Below the pieces are notes generated by a model. The model searched no databases. It was not told the DNA's origin and was given only the letters and a program-made list of their open reading frames with translations. This document shows positions 25,601 through 38,400 of a stretch of 64,000 bases of DNA, in pieces. Both the position numbers and the translations under genes were made by a program. The stretch comes from Tachypleus tridentatus (Eukaryota; Arthropoda; Merostomata; Xiphosura; Limulidae): NCBI RefSeq assembly GCF_004210375.1, contig NC_134825.1, positions 124,001 through 188,000 on the forward strand, given 5' to 3'. Every line of letters starts with the position of its first letter. Positions within the stretch are counted from its first letter, which is position 1.

Positions 25601-27575
25601 ATGGTTTAGTATTACACTCTTACTGGTACCAACTTATCAGCTACAATGTATTTTACAGTGTTTGTGATGGTTTAGGATTACACTCTTACTGGTACCAACT
25701 TATCAGCTACAATGTATTTTACAGTGTTTGTGATGGTTTAGGATTACACTCCTACTGGTACCAACTTACCACCTACAATGTATTTTACAGTGTTTGTGAT
25801 GGTTTAGTATTACACTCTTACTGGTACCAACTTATCAGCTACAATGTATTTTACAGTGTTTGTGATGGTTTAGGATTACACACTTACTGGTACCAACTTA
25901 CCACCTACAATGTATTTTACAGTGTTTGTGATGGTTTAGTATTACACTCCTACTGGTACCAACTTATCAGCTACAATGTATTTTACAATGCTTGTGATGG
26001 TATAGGATTACACTTTTACTGGTACCAACTTATCACCTACAATGTATTTTACAATGCTTGTGATGGTTTAGGATTACACTCTTACTGGTACCAACTTATC
26101 AGCTACAATGTATTTTACAATGCTTGTGATGGTATAGGATTACACTCTTACTGGTACCAACTTATCAGCTACAATGTATTTTACAATGCTTGTGATGGTA
26201 TAGGATTACACTCTTACTGGTACCAACTTATCAGCTACAATGTATTTTACAATGCTTGTGATGGTTTAGCATTACACACTTACTGGTACCAACTTATCAG
26301 CTACAATGTATTTTACAGTGCTTGTGATGGTTTAGCATTACACACTTACTGGTACCAACTTATCAGCTACAATGTATTTTACAGTGCTTGTGATGGTATA
26401 GGATTACACTCTTACTGGTACCAACTTATCAGCTACAATGTATTTTACAGTGTTTGTGATGGTATAGGATTACACTCTTACTGGTACCAACTTATCAGCT
26501 ACAATGTATTTTACAGTGTTTGTGATGGTTTAGGATTACACTCTTACTGGTACCAACTTATCAGCTACAATGTATTTTACAGTGTTTGTGATGGTATAGG
26601 ATTACACTCTTACTGGTACCAACTTATCAGCTACAATGTATTTTACAGTGTTTGTGATGGTATAGGATTACACTCTTACTGGTACCAACTTATCAGCTAC
26701 AATGTATTTTATAGTGTTTGTGATGGTATAGGATTACACTCTTACTGGTACCAACTTATCAGCTACAATGTATTTTACAGTGTTTGTGATGGTATAGGAT
26801 TACACTCTTACTGGTACCAACTTATCAGCTACAATGTATTTTACAGTGCTTGTGATGGTATAGGATTACACTATTACTGGTACCAACTTATCAGCTACAA
26901 TGTATTTTACAATGCTTGTGATGGTATAGGATTACACTCTTACTGGTACCAACTTATCAGCTACAATGTATTTTACAGTGTTTGTGATGGTATAGGATTA
27001 CACTCTTACTGGTACCAACTTATCAGCTACAATGTATTTTACAGTGTTTTGATGGTATAGGATTACACTCTTACTGGTACCAACTTATCAGCTACAATGT
27101 ATTTTACAGTGTTTGTGATGGTATAGGATTACACTCTTACTGGTACCAACTTATCAGCTACAATGTATTTTACAGTGTTTGTGATGGTTTAGGAATACAC
27201 TCTTACTGGTACCAACTTATCAGCTACAATGTATTTTACAATGCTTGTGATGGTATAGGATTACACTCTTACTGGTACCAACTTATCAGCTACAATGTAT
27301 TTTACAATGCTTGTGATGGTTTAGGATTACACTCTTACTGGTACCAACTTATCAGCTACAATGTATTTTACAATGCTTGTGATGGTTTAGGATTACACTC
27401 TTACTGGTACCAACTTATCAGCTACAATGTATTTTACAATGCTTGTGATGGTTATAGGATTACACACTTACTGGTACCAACTTATCAGCTACAATGTATT
27501 TTACAGTGTTTGTGATGGTTTAGTATTACACACTTACTGGTACCAACTTATCAGCTACAATGTATTTTACAGTTC
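22625..27575. repeat. 66-bp minisatellite, about 75 copies
   Basis: Each unit contains TGTGATGGTTTAGGATTACA, CTCTTACTGGTACCAACTTA and TCAGCTACAATGTATTTTAC. A palindromic GGTACC lies in nearly every copy. The period is a multiple of three and the unit lacks a stop in one frame, giving open frames (22442-23161, 23536-24273) of a 22-residue repeat CDGLGLHSYWYQLISYNVFY+SV. These end at indels and are not thought to be genes. Variants are layered: GGTTTAGG units dominate the left two thirds, GGTATAGG units the right third, and multi-unit blocks recur, indicating local block amplification. Confidence 0.97.
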
Positions 27576-27625
27576 TTGCTTCATGCTTTGTTTTTACCGA
27601 TAAAAATATCTAACAACATTTTGTT

Positions 27626-30293
27626 AGATTGATGATGACTACAGTAGAACTATCATTGATGATGACTACAGTAGAACTATCATTGATGATGACTACAGTA
27701 GAACTATCACTGATGATGACTACAGTAAAACTATCATTGATGATGACTACAGTAAAACTATCATTGATGATGACTACAGTAAGACTATCATTGATGATGA
27801 CTACAGTAGAACTATCATTGATGATTACTACAGTAGAACTATCACTGATGATGACTACAGCAGGACTATCATTGATGATGACTACAGCAGGATTATCATT
27901 GATGATGACTACAGTAAGACTATCATTGATGATGACTACAGTAGAACTATCATTGATGATGACTACAGTAGAACTATCACTGATGATGACTACAGCAGGA
28001 CTATCATTGATGATGACTACAGCAGGATTATCATTGATGATGACTATAGTAGAACTATCATTGATGATGATTATAGTAGAACTATCATTAATGATGATTA
28101 TAGTAGAACTATCATTGATGATGACAACAGCAGGACTGTCATTGATGATGACTACAGTAGAACTGTCATTGATGATGACTACAGTAGAACTATCATTGAT
28201 GATGACTACAGTAGAACTATCATTGATGATGACTACAGTAGGACTAACATTGATGATGACTACAGCAGGATTATCATTGATGATGACTACAGTAGAACTA
28301 TCATTGATGATGACTACAGCAGGACTATCATTGATGATGACTACAGCAGGATTATCATTGATGATGACTATAGTAGAACTATCATTGATGATGACTACAG
28401 CAGGACTATCATTGATGATGACTACAGCAGGACTATCATTGATGATGACTACAGTAGAACTATCATTGATGATGACTACAGTAGGACTGTCATTGATGAC
28501 GACTACAGCAGGACTGTCATTGATGATGACTAAAGTAGAACTATCATTGATGATGACTACAGCAGGACTATCATTGATGATGACTATAGTAGAACTATCA
28601 TTGATGATGACTACAGCAGGATTATCATTGATTATGACTATAGTAGAACTATCATTGATGATGATTATAGTAGAACTATCATTGATGATGACAACAGCAG
28701 GACTGTCATTGATGATGACTACAGCAGGACTATCATTGATGATGACTACAGCAGGACTGTCATTGATGATGACTACAGTAGAACTATCATTGATGATGAC
28801 TACAGCAGGACTAACATTGATGATGACTACAGTAGGACTATCATCGATGATGACTACAGTAGAACTATCATTGATGATGACTACAGTAGAACTATCATTG
28901 ATGATGACTACAGTAGGACTAACATTGATGATGACTACAGTAGAACTATCATTGATGATGACTACAGTAGGACTATCATCGATGATGACTACAGTAGAAC
29001 TATCATTGATGATGACTACAGTAGGACTATCATTGATGATGACTACAGTAGAACTATCATTGATGATGACTACAGCAGGACTATCATTGATGATGACTAC
29101 AGCAGGACTATCATTGATGATGACTACAGTAGAACTTTCATTGATGACGACTACAGCAGGACTGTCATTGATGATGACTACAGTAGAACTATCATTGATA
29201 ATGACTACAGCAGGACTATCATTGATGATGACTATAGTAGAACTATCATTGATGATGACTACAGTAGGACTATCATTGATGATGACTACAGTAGAACCAT
29301 CACTGAGGATGACTACAGCAGGACTATCATTGATGATGACTACAGTAGGACTATCATCGATGATGACTACAGCAGGACTAACATTGATGATGGCTACAGC
29401 AGGACTATCATTGATAATGACTACAGCAGGACTATCATTGATGATGACTATAGTAGAACTATCATTGATGATGATTATAGTAGAACTATCATTGATGATG
29501 ACAACAGCAGGACTGTCATTGATGATGACTACAGCAGGACTATCATTGATGATGACAACAGCAGGACTGTCATTGATGATGACTACAGTAGAACTGTCAT
29601 TGATCATGACTACAGCAGGACTAACATTGATGATGACTACAGTAGGACTATCATCGATGATGACTACAGTAGAACTATCATTGATGATGACTACAGTAGG
29701 ACTAACATTGATGATGACTTCAGTAGAACTATCATTGATGATGACTACAGTAGGACTATCATCGATGATGACTACAGTAGAACTATCATTGATGATGACT
29801 ACAGTAGGACTATCATTGATGATGACTACAGTCGAACTATCATTGAATGATGACTACAGCAGGACTATCATTGATGATGACTACAGCAGGACTATCATTG
29901 ATGATGACTACAGTAGAACTGTCATTGATGACGACTACAGTAGAACTGTCATTGATGACGACTACAGCAGGACTGTCATTGATGATGACTACAGTAGAAC
30001 TGTCATTGATCATGACTACAGCAGGACTAACATTGATGATGACTACAGTAGGACTATCATCGATGATGACTACAGTAGAACTATCATTGATGATGACTAC
30101 AGTAAAACTATCATTGATGATGACTACAGTAGGATTATCATTGATGATGACTACAGTAGAACTATCATTGATGATGACTACAGTAGGATTATCATTGATG
30201 ATGACTACAGTAGAACTATCATTGATGATGACTACAGTAGGATTATCATTGATGATGACTACAGTAGAACTATCATTGATGATGACTACAATA
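27626..30293. repeat. 27-bp minisatellite, about 99 copies
   Basis: The unit is built on ATTGATGATGACTACAGTAG followed by AACTATC. It begins within about 50 bp of the end of the 66-bp array. The period is 9 codons and no stop occurs in several frames on both strands, so spurious frames of 918 (plus) and 665 codons (minus) appear, reading as nonapeptides such as MMTTVELSL or INDSSTVVI. Long-range block duplications are visible: the 28440-29100 and 29560-29850 segments share variant order. The last units drift into a TAACATTGTGTGATGAGGAC variant to about 30360. Confidence 0.97.
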
Positions 30294-30497
30294 GTTTCAA
30301 TATAACATTGTGTGATGAGGACTACAATAGGTTCAAAATAACATTGTGTGGTGAGGACTATAATAGGATAATGTTCTCTGAATAGGATTGCTTTAGATCT
30401 TTTAAATTATTTTGTATAATGAAGTTTGAAAGTTAAAAATAATTGCGACTTATTATTTCAAATACTTTTTTAACTTTTCTTTTGTATTAGGGTAAGT

Positions 30498-30600
30498 TAG
30501 AGTTACATGGTGATGTTATTTGTTGAGCTAAGTTAGAGTTACATGGTGATGTTATTTGTTGAGCTAAGATACAGTTATATGGTGATTGTATTTGTTGAAA
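30498..30600. repeat. ~46-bp direct repeat, 2.5 copies
   Basis: Copies of AGTTACATGGTGATGTTATT followed by TGTTGAGCTAAG, the third diverged, in the 3' part of the same intron. Confidence 0.85.
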
Positions 30601-30655
30601 TCTTCAGGGCAGATATACAGTAGGCAGAAAATAATGTTATATATATATATTTTAG

Positions 30656-30707
30656 GTCAATCTTTCAAGACATGATTTCAATGGACTCAGTGATAGTCAA
30701 GATAATG
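30656..30707 (+). CDS. PDE11: PDE11-like exon 'f': start of GAF-B
   Basis: The acceptor is an (AT)n tract ending TATATTTTAG at 30655, so there is almost no pyrimidine tract. The donor is GTAAGA. Phase is 2 in, 0 out. It reads SIFQDMISMDSVIVKIM, the first helix of GAF-B, and continues directly into TFAQKLV of the next exon. Confidence 0.9.
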
Positions 30708-30797
30708 GTAAGAACATGTTGTCGCGTTATCTAGTACTTTAAACTGGTTAATTCTACCTATTGTTTTATTGGATGAATATCAGACTATTTTCGGTTT

Positions 30798-31365
30798 TTA
30801 GTTTAGTTTGAAGGTTAAGCCCAATCATTGTGTAGTTTAACTCTTATCTTGTTATTTAAATAACAATGATCCCAAATTCTTTTTATAATTTAGTTTGGAG
30901 GTTAAGCCTAACTGTTCTTAGTTGAATACTCGCCTTGTTATATTAACAAGAACAAATCGAATCATGTTTATAATTTAGTTTGGAGGTTAGGCCTAACTGT
31001 TCTTAGTTGAATACTCGCCTTGTTATATTAACAAGAACAAATAGAATCATGTTTATAATTTAGTTTGGAGGTTAGGCCTAACTGTTCTTAGTTGAATACT
31101 CGCCTTGTTATATTAACAAGAACAAATAGAATTATGTTTATAATTTAGGTTGGAGGTTAAGCCTAACTGTTCTTAGTTGAATACTCGCCTTGTTACATTA
31201 ACAAGAACAAATCGAATCATGTTTATAATTTTGTTTGGAGGTTAAGCCTAACTGTTCTTAGTTGAATACTCGCCTTGTTACATTAACAAGAACAAATCGA
31301 ATCATGTTTATAATTTTGTTTGGAGGTTAAGCCTAACCGTTGTTTAGTTTTCCCTCGCTTTATTT
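30798..31365. repeat. 86-bp tandem repeat, about 6 copies
   Basis: The unit contains TTTATAATTTAGTTTGGAGG, TTAGGCCTAACTGTTCTTAG and CTTGTTATATTAACAAG. The last is a perfect 7-bp-stem inverted repeat (CTTGTTA/TAACAAG), and GTTAGGCCTAAC is a perfect 12-bp palindrome in some copies. The first copy is diverged. Confidence 0.92.
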
Positions 31366-32135
31366 TATCTTTATAAATAGGTAATAAATGAACGTATGGC
31401 ACTAACAACAATAACTATATTTTATTGTTAATATTTTACATATATCTAAAACTAAAGACATTGAAGCTCAAATAATATTCATATTCAGTTATTAAATATA
31501 AGCAAATAGATATTGATCATAAAATAAGGGAATTTAACCCCGATATCACAGACCAGGAAGATATTTAATAAACACGAAAGTTCGTTGTGAAACTAATTAA
31601 AAACAAAATGTGTATTAATTAGGAAAATTATAATATCAGGTTGGTCATGAACAAAGCAGGCCCTATAAGACTAAGAAACCAAACAAATTAAAAACCTGAA
31701 TGTAAGTTAATTGAAAACATATTAATATCAGGAAACATATTTATTAAAATTAATTAATAACAGAATGTAAATTGGCATTTGCACGAAAACTGTTTTCCCA
31801 GATATAGCGAATTTGTTTGAATTAGTCTAAATAATGAGAGATGGCAGACAGTTGACTCTCATGATTATAATAAAGATACAGAGTCCAAGATGAGATAATG
31901 AAGCCTCATATCTACAGGTCTTTACTTTCAACAAACGTAACTTATAAGATTTTATTACCACAACTGGGGGAGGTATTAATATTTATTGTGTGTGTTTGAG
32001 TTATTGTTGCTTATCGTAACATTTCCTTAAGATAAGCGATACCCTTCACTTACCGTGATACCTTTTATTAAATATTGTACATATGATTTACGTCAATGGT
32101 TTTAATGAGATATTTTATCTTTATTACATCTTCAG
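31366..32135 (+). other. Intron remainder
   Basis: AT-rich single-copy sequence up to the next exon. No gene recognised. Confidence 0.65.
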
Positions 32136-32287
32136 ACATTCGCTCAAAAGCTGGTGAACGCTGACAGGGCTTCACTTTTCCTGGTTGACGGACGAACTAA
32201 GGAATTGTATGCTCGAATATTTGACGTCAGCGGAGACCAAGAGAGCAAGTCTACTGTGTCTGTTTCAGAGACGTCGAAAGAAATCCG
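32136..32287 (+). CDS. PDE11: PDE11-like exon 'g': GAF-B core
   Basis: The acceptor is TTACATCTTCAG and the donor GTACAG. Phase is 0 in, 2 out. It reads TFAQKLVNADRASLFLVDG, then RTKELYARIFDVSGD, and ends TSKEIR. These are the first strands of GAF-B, which contributes to the ligand pocket. The NADR.SLF.VD phrase is diagnostic of phosphodiesterase GAF domains. The exon is intact with no frameshift. Confidence 0.95.
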
Positions 32288-32487
32288 GTACAGATAAACA
32301 GAATTTAAGTAAATAAATATAACCAAAGAAACCACATTGAGTGTGACATGACAGTGTAACCATATGTAGATTATAATAATAAACAATAATTTATTACAAA
32401 CTAAGGTTATCTGTGAAAAACATACTCGTATAACAGCAGTGTCTAAGTAGAGAAACAATAAAACCTTGTTATTGTTGGTATTGTGGT

Positions 32488-35400
32488 TGTTGTACAACTG
32501 TTATTCGTAGTATTATTCTGGTTTGCACTACTGTTATTCATAGTACTATTCTGATTGTACTATCATTGTTGTAAGTGGTATTCTGGTTGTATTACCATTG
32601 TTGTTATTAGTATTCTGGTTGTACTACTGTTGTTGTTAGTATTATTCTGGTTGTACTAATGTTGTTGTTAGTATTATTCTGGTTCTGCTATTGTTGTTGT
32701 TGGTATTATTTTGGTTGTAGTACTGTTTTTAGTATTATTCTGGTTGTACTATTGTTAGTATTATTCTGGTAGTATTACTGTTGTTAGTATTATTCTGGTT
32801 CTACTATTGTTGTTGTTAGTATTTTTCTGGTTGTACTGTTGTTGTTAGTATTATTCTGATTATACTACCAATGTTGTTAGTAGTATTCTGGTTGTACTAC
32901 TGTTATTCGTAGTATTATTCTAGTTGTTCTTCCATTGTTGTTAGTAGTATTCTGGTTGTACTACTGTTATTCGTAGTATTATTCTCCTTGTACTACTGTT
33001 GTTGTGAGAAGTATTCTGGTTGTACTACTGTTCTTGTTAGTTGTATTATGGTTGTACTAATGTTGTTGTTAGTATTCTGGTTGTACTACTGTTATTCGTA
33101 GTATTATTCTGGTTGTACTACCATTGGTGTTAGTATTATTATGGGTGTACTAATGTTGTTAGTAATATTCTGGTTTTATTACTGTTGTTGTTACTAGTAT
33201 TATGGTTGTACTAATGTTGTTGTTAGTAGTATTCTGGTTGTACTACTGTTATTCGTAGTATTATTCTGGTTGTACTACCATGGTTGTTAGTAGTATTCTG
33301 GTTGTAGTACTGTTATTCGTAATATTATTCTGGTTGTACTAATGTTGTTGTTAGTATTATTCTGGTTCTGCTATTGTTGTTGTTGGTATTATTTTGGTTG
33401 TAGTACTGTTTTTAGTATTATTCTGGTTCTACTATTGTTGTTGTTAGTATTTTTCTGGTTGTACTGTTGTTGTTAGTATTATTCTGATTATACTACCAAT
33501 GTTGTTAGTAGTATTCTGGTTGTACTACTGTTATTCGTAGTATTATTCTAGTTGTTCTTCCATTGTTGTGAGAAGTATTCTGGTTGTACTACTGTTCTTG
33601 TTAGTTGTATTATGGTTCTACTAATGTTGTTGTTAGTATTCTGGTTGAACTACTGTTATTCGTAGTATTATTCTGGTTGTACTACCATTGGTGTTAGTAT
33701 TATTATGGGTGTACTAATGTTGTTGTTAGTATTATTCTGGTTGTACTACCATTGTTGTTAGTAATATTCTGGTTTTATTACTGTTGTTGTTACTAGTATT
33801 ATGGTTGTACTAATGTTGTTGTTAGTAGTATTCTGGTTGTACTACTGTTATTCATAGTATTATTCTGGTTGTACTACCATGGTTGTTAGTAGTATTCTGG
33901 TTGTAGTACTGTTATTCGTAATATTATTCTGGTTGTACTAATGTTGTTGTTAGTATTATTCTGGTTCTGCTATTGTTGTTGTTGGTATTATTTTGGTTGT
34001 AGTACTGTTTTTAGTATTATTTTGGTTGTACTATTGTTAGTATTATTCTGGTAGTATTACTGTTGTTAGTATTATTCTGGTTCTACTATTGTTGTTGTTA
34101 GTATTTTTCTGGTTGTACTGTTGTTGTTAGTATTATTCTGATTATACTACCAATGTTGTTAGTACTATTCTGGTTGTACTACTGTTATTCGTAGTATTAT
34201 TCTAGTTGTTCTTCCATTGTTGTTAGTAGTATTCTGGTTGTACTACTGTTATTCGCAGTATTATTCTCCTTCTACTACTGTTGTTGTGAGAAGTATTCTG
34301 GTTGTACTACTGTTCTTGTTAGTTGTATTATGGTTGTACTAATGTTGTTGTTAGTATTCTGGTTGTACTACTGTTATTCGTAGTATTATTCTGGTTGTAC
34401 TACCATTGGTGTTAGTATTATTATGGGTGTACTAATGTTGTTGTTAGTATTATTCTGGTTGTACTACCATTGTTGTTAGTAATATTCTGGTTTTATTACT
34501 GTTATTGTTACTAGTATTATGGTTGTACTAATGTTGTTGTTAGTAGTATTCTGGTTGTACTACTGTTATTCGTAGTATTATTCTCATTGTACTACTGTTG
34601 TTGTTAGGTGTATTCTGGTTGTACTACTGGTGTTAGTAGTATTATGGTTGTACTAATGATGTTGTTAGTAGTATCCTGGTTGTACTATTGTTATTCGTAG
34701 TATTATTCTGGTTGTACTACCATTGTTGTTAGTAGTATTCTGGTTGTACTACCATTGTTGTAAGTAGTATTCTTGTTGTACTAATGTAATTCGTATTATT
34801 ATTCTGGTTGTACTACCATTGTTGTTAGTAATATTCTGGTTGTACTAGTGTTTTTGTTAGTAGTATCCTGGTTGTACTATTGTTATTCGTAGTAGTATTC
34901 TGGTTGTACTACCATTGTTGTAAGTAGTATTCTTGTTGTACTAATGTAATTCGTATTATTATTCTGGTTGTACTGCCATTGTTGTTAGTAATATTCTGGT
35001 TGTACTAGTGTTGTTGTTAGTAGTATCCTGGTTGTACTATTGTTATTCGTAGTATTATTCTGGTTTTACTACCATTGTTGTTAGTAGTATTTTGGTTGTA
35101 CTACCATTGTTGTAAGTAGTATTCTTGTTGTACTAATGTAATTCGTATTATTATTCTGGTTGTACTACCATTGTTGTTAGTAATATTCTGGTTGTACTAG
35201 TGTTGTTGTTAGTAGTATTATGGTTGTACTAATATTGTTGTTAGTAGTATTCTGGTTGTACTACTGTTATTCGTAGTATTATTCTGGTTGTACTACCATT
35301 GTTGTTAGTAGTATTCTGCTTGTACTACTGTTATTGATAGTAGTATTATGGTTGTACTAATGTTGTTGTTAGTAGTATTCTGCTTGTACTATTGTTATTC

Positions 35401-38400
35401 GTAGTACTATTCTGGTTGTACTACTATTGTTGTTAGTGCTATTCTGGTTGTACTACCATTGTTGTTAGTAGTATTTTGGTTCTACTACTGTTATTCGTTG
35501 TGCTATTCTGGTTGTATTACTGTTATTCGTAGTATTATTCTGGTTCTACTATTGTTGTTGTTAGTATTATTCTGGTTGTACTATTGATGTTAGTATTATT
35601 CTGGTTGTACTACTGTTATACGTAGTATTATTCTGGTTGTACTACTGTTATACGTAGTATTATTCTGGTTGTACTACTGTTATTCGTATTATTATTCTGG
35701 TTGTACTACCATTGTTGTTATTAGTATTCTGGTTGTACTACTGTTATTCGTAGCCTTATTCAGGTTGTACTACCATTGTTGTTAGTAGTATTCTGGTTGT
35801 ACTACTGTTGTTAGTAGTATTATGGTTGTACTAATGTTGTTGTTAGTAGTATTCTGGTTGTACTACTGTTATTCGTAATATTATTCTGGTTGTATTACTG
35901 TTGTTGTTTGTATTATTCTGGTTCTGCTATTTTTGTTGTTAGTATTATTCTGGTTATACTATTATGTTTTTAGTATTATTCTGGTTGTACTATTGTTGTT
36001 GGTATTATTCTGGTTCTACTATTGTTGTTCTTAGTATTATTCTGGTTGTACTATTGTTGTTAGTATTATTCTGGTTGTACTACCATTGTATTTAGTAGTA
36101 TTCTGGCGGTACTACTGTTATTCGTAGTATTATTCTCGTTGTACCACTGTTGTTGTTATTAGTATTCTGGTTGTACTACTGTTGTTGTTAGTAGTATCAT
36201 GGTTGTACCACTGTTGTTGTTATTAGTATTCTGGTTGTACTACTGTTGTTGTTAGTAGTATCATGGTTGTACCACTGTTATTCGTAGTATTATTCTCGTT
36301 GTACTACCATTGTTGTTAGTAGTATTCTGGTTGTTCTGCTGTTATTCGTAGTATTATTCTCGTTGTACTACCATTGTTGTTAGTATTATTCTGGTTCTAC
36401 TATTGTTGTTAGTATTATTCTGGTTGTACTACCATTGTTGTTTGTAATATTCTGGTTGTACTACTGTTATTCGTAGTATTATTCTGGTTGTACTACCATT
36501 GTTGTTAGAATTATTCTGGTTGTACTATTGTTGTTAGTATTATTCTGGTTGTATTACTGTTGTTGTTAGAATTATTCTGGTTGTACTACTGTTCTTATTA
36601 TTATTCTGGTTGTAATACTGTTGTTGTTTGTATTATTCTGGTTGTATTAGTATTGTTGTTATTATTATTTTGGTTATACCATTGTTGTTAGTATTATTCT
36701 GGTTGTACTATTGTTGTTGTTAGTATTATTCTGGTTGTAGTACTGTTTTTAGTATTATTCTCGTTGTACTATTGTTGTTAGTATTATTCTGGTTGTATTA
36801 CTGTTGTTGTTAGAATTATTCTGGTTGTACTACTGTTTTTAGAATTATTCTGGTTGTACTAATATTATTCTTAGTATTATTCTGGTTGTATTACTGTTGT
36901 TGTTAGTTGTATTCTGGTTGTACTATTGTTGTTGTTAGTATTATTCTGGTTGTACTACTGTTATTCGTAGTATTATTCTGGTTGTACTACCATTGTTGTT
37001 AGTAGTATTCTGGTTGTACTACTGTTGTTGTTAGTAGTATTATGGTTGTACTAATGTTGTTGTTAGTAGTATTCTGGTTGTATTACTACTGTTGTTTGTA
37101 TTATTCTGGTTGTACTACTGTTGTTGTTTGTATTATACTGGTTCTGCTATTTTTGTTGTTAGTATTATTCTGGTTCTACTACTGTTGTTAGTATTATTCT
37201 GGTTGTACTATTGTTGTTAGAATTATTCTGGTTGTACTATTGTTGTTGTTATTATTATTATTGTTGTACTACTATTGTTGTTAGTAGTATTTTGGTTGTA
37301 CTACTGTTGTTGTTAGTATTATTCTGGCTGTAATATTGTTGTTAGTATTATGCTGGTTGTAATATTTTTAGTATTATTCTTGTTGTACTACTGTTGTTAG
37401 TAGTGATCTGGTTGTACTATTGTTGTTAGTATTATTTTGGTTGTAGTACTGTTGTTGTTAGTATTATTCTGGTTGTATTACTATTGTTATTAGTATTATT
37501 CTCGTTGTATTATTCTTGTTAGTATTATTCCGGTTGCAGTTCTGTTTTTAGTATTATTCTGGTTGTACTACTGTCGTTAGTATTATTCTTGTTGTACTAC
37601 TGTTGTTGTTAGTATTATTCTGGTTGTACTATTGTTGTTAATATTATTCTGGTTGTACTATTGTCGTTAGTATTATTTTGGTTGTACTACTGTTGTTGTT
37701 AGTATTATTCTGGTTGTACTATTGTTGTTAATATTATTCTGGTTGTACTATTGTCGTTAGTATTATTCTGGTTGTATTACTATTGTTATTAGTATTATTC
37801 TGGTTGTATTATTCTTGTTGTTAGTATTATTCTCGTTGTAGTTCTGTTTTTAGTATTATTCTCGTTGTACTATTCTTGTCAGTATTATTCTGGTTGTATT
37901 ACTGTTGTTGTTAGAATTATAATGGTTGTACTACTGTTGTTAGTATTATTCTGGTTGTATTGTTGTTGTTGTTAGAATTGTTCTGGATGTAGTTCTGTTT
38001 TTAGTATTATTCTCGTTCTGCTACCATTATTGTTAGTAGTATTCTGGTTGTACTACTGTTATTCGTAGTATTATTCTGGTTGTACTAATGTTGTTGTTAG
38101 TATTATTCTGGTTCTGCTATTGTTGTTAGTATTATTCTGGTTGTAGTACTGTATTTAGTATTATTCTGGTTGTACTACCATTATTGTTAGTATTATTCTG
38201 GTTGTACTATTGTTGTTAGTATTATTCTTGTTGTACTATTGTTAGTATTATTCTGGTTGTACTACTGTTGTTAGTACTAATCTGGTTGTACTTCTGTTTT
38301 TAGAATTATTCTGGTTGTACTACAGTTGTTCTTAGTATTATTCTGGTTGTATTAATGTTGTTATTAGTAGTATTCTGTTTGTACTACTGTTATTGTTAGT

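Noticed and set aside
22625-27575. Regular repeats as a CRISPR array
   Set aside because: Units are contiguous 66-mers without unique spacers, in an animal intron. The same reasoning excludes the other arrays.
27629-30385. 918-codon plus-strand open frame as a repetitive protein gene
   Set aside because: It is a by-product of a stop-free 27-bp tandem unit. Other frames on both strands are open too, no splice or start context supports it, and it lies in an intron between exons of matching phase.
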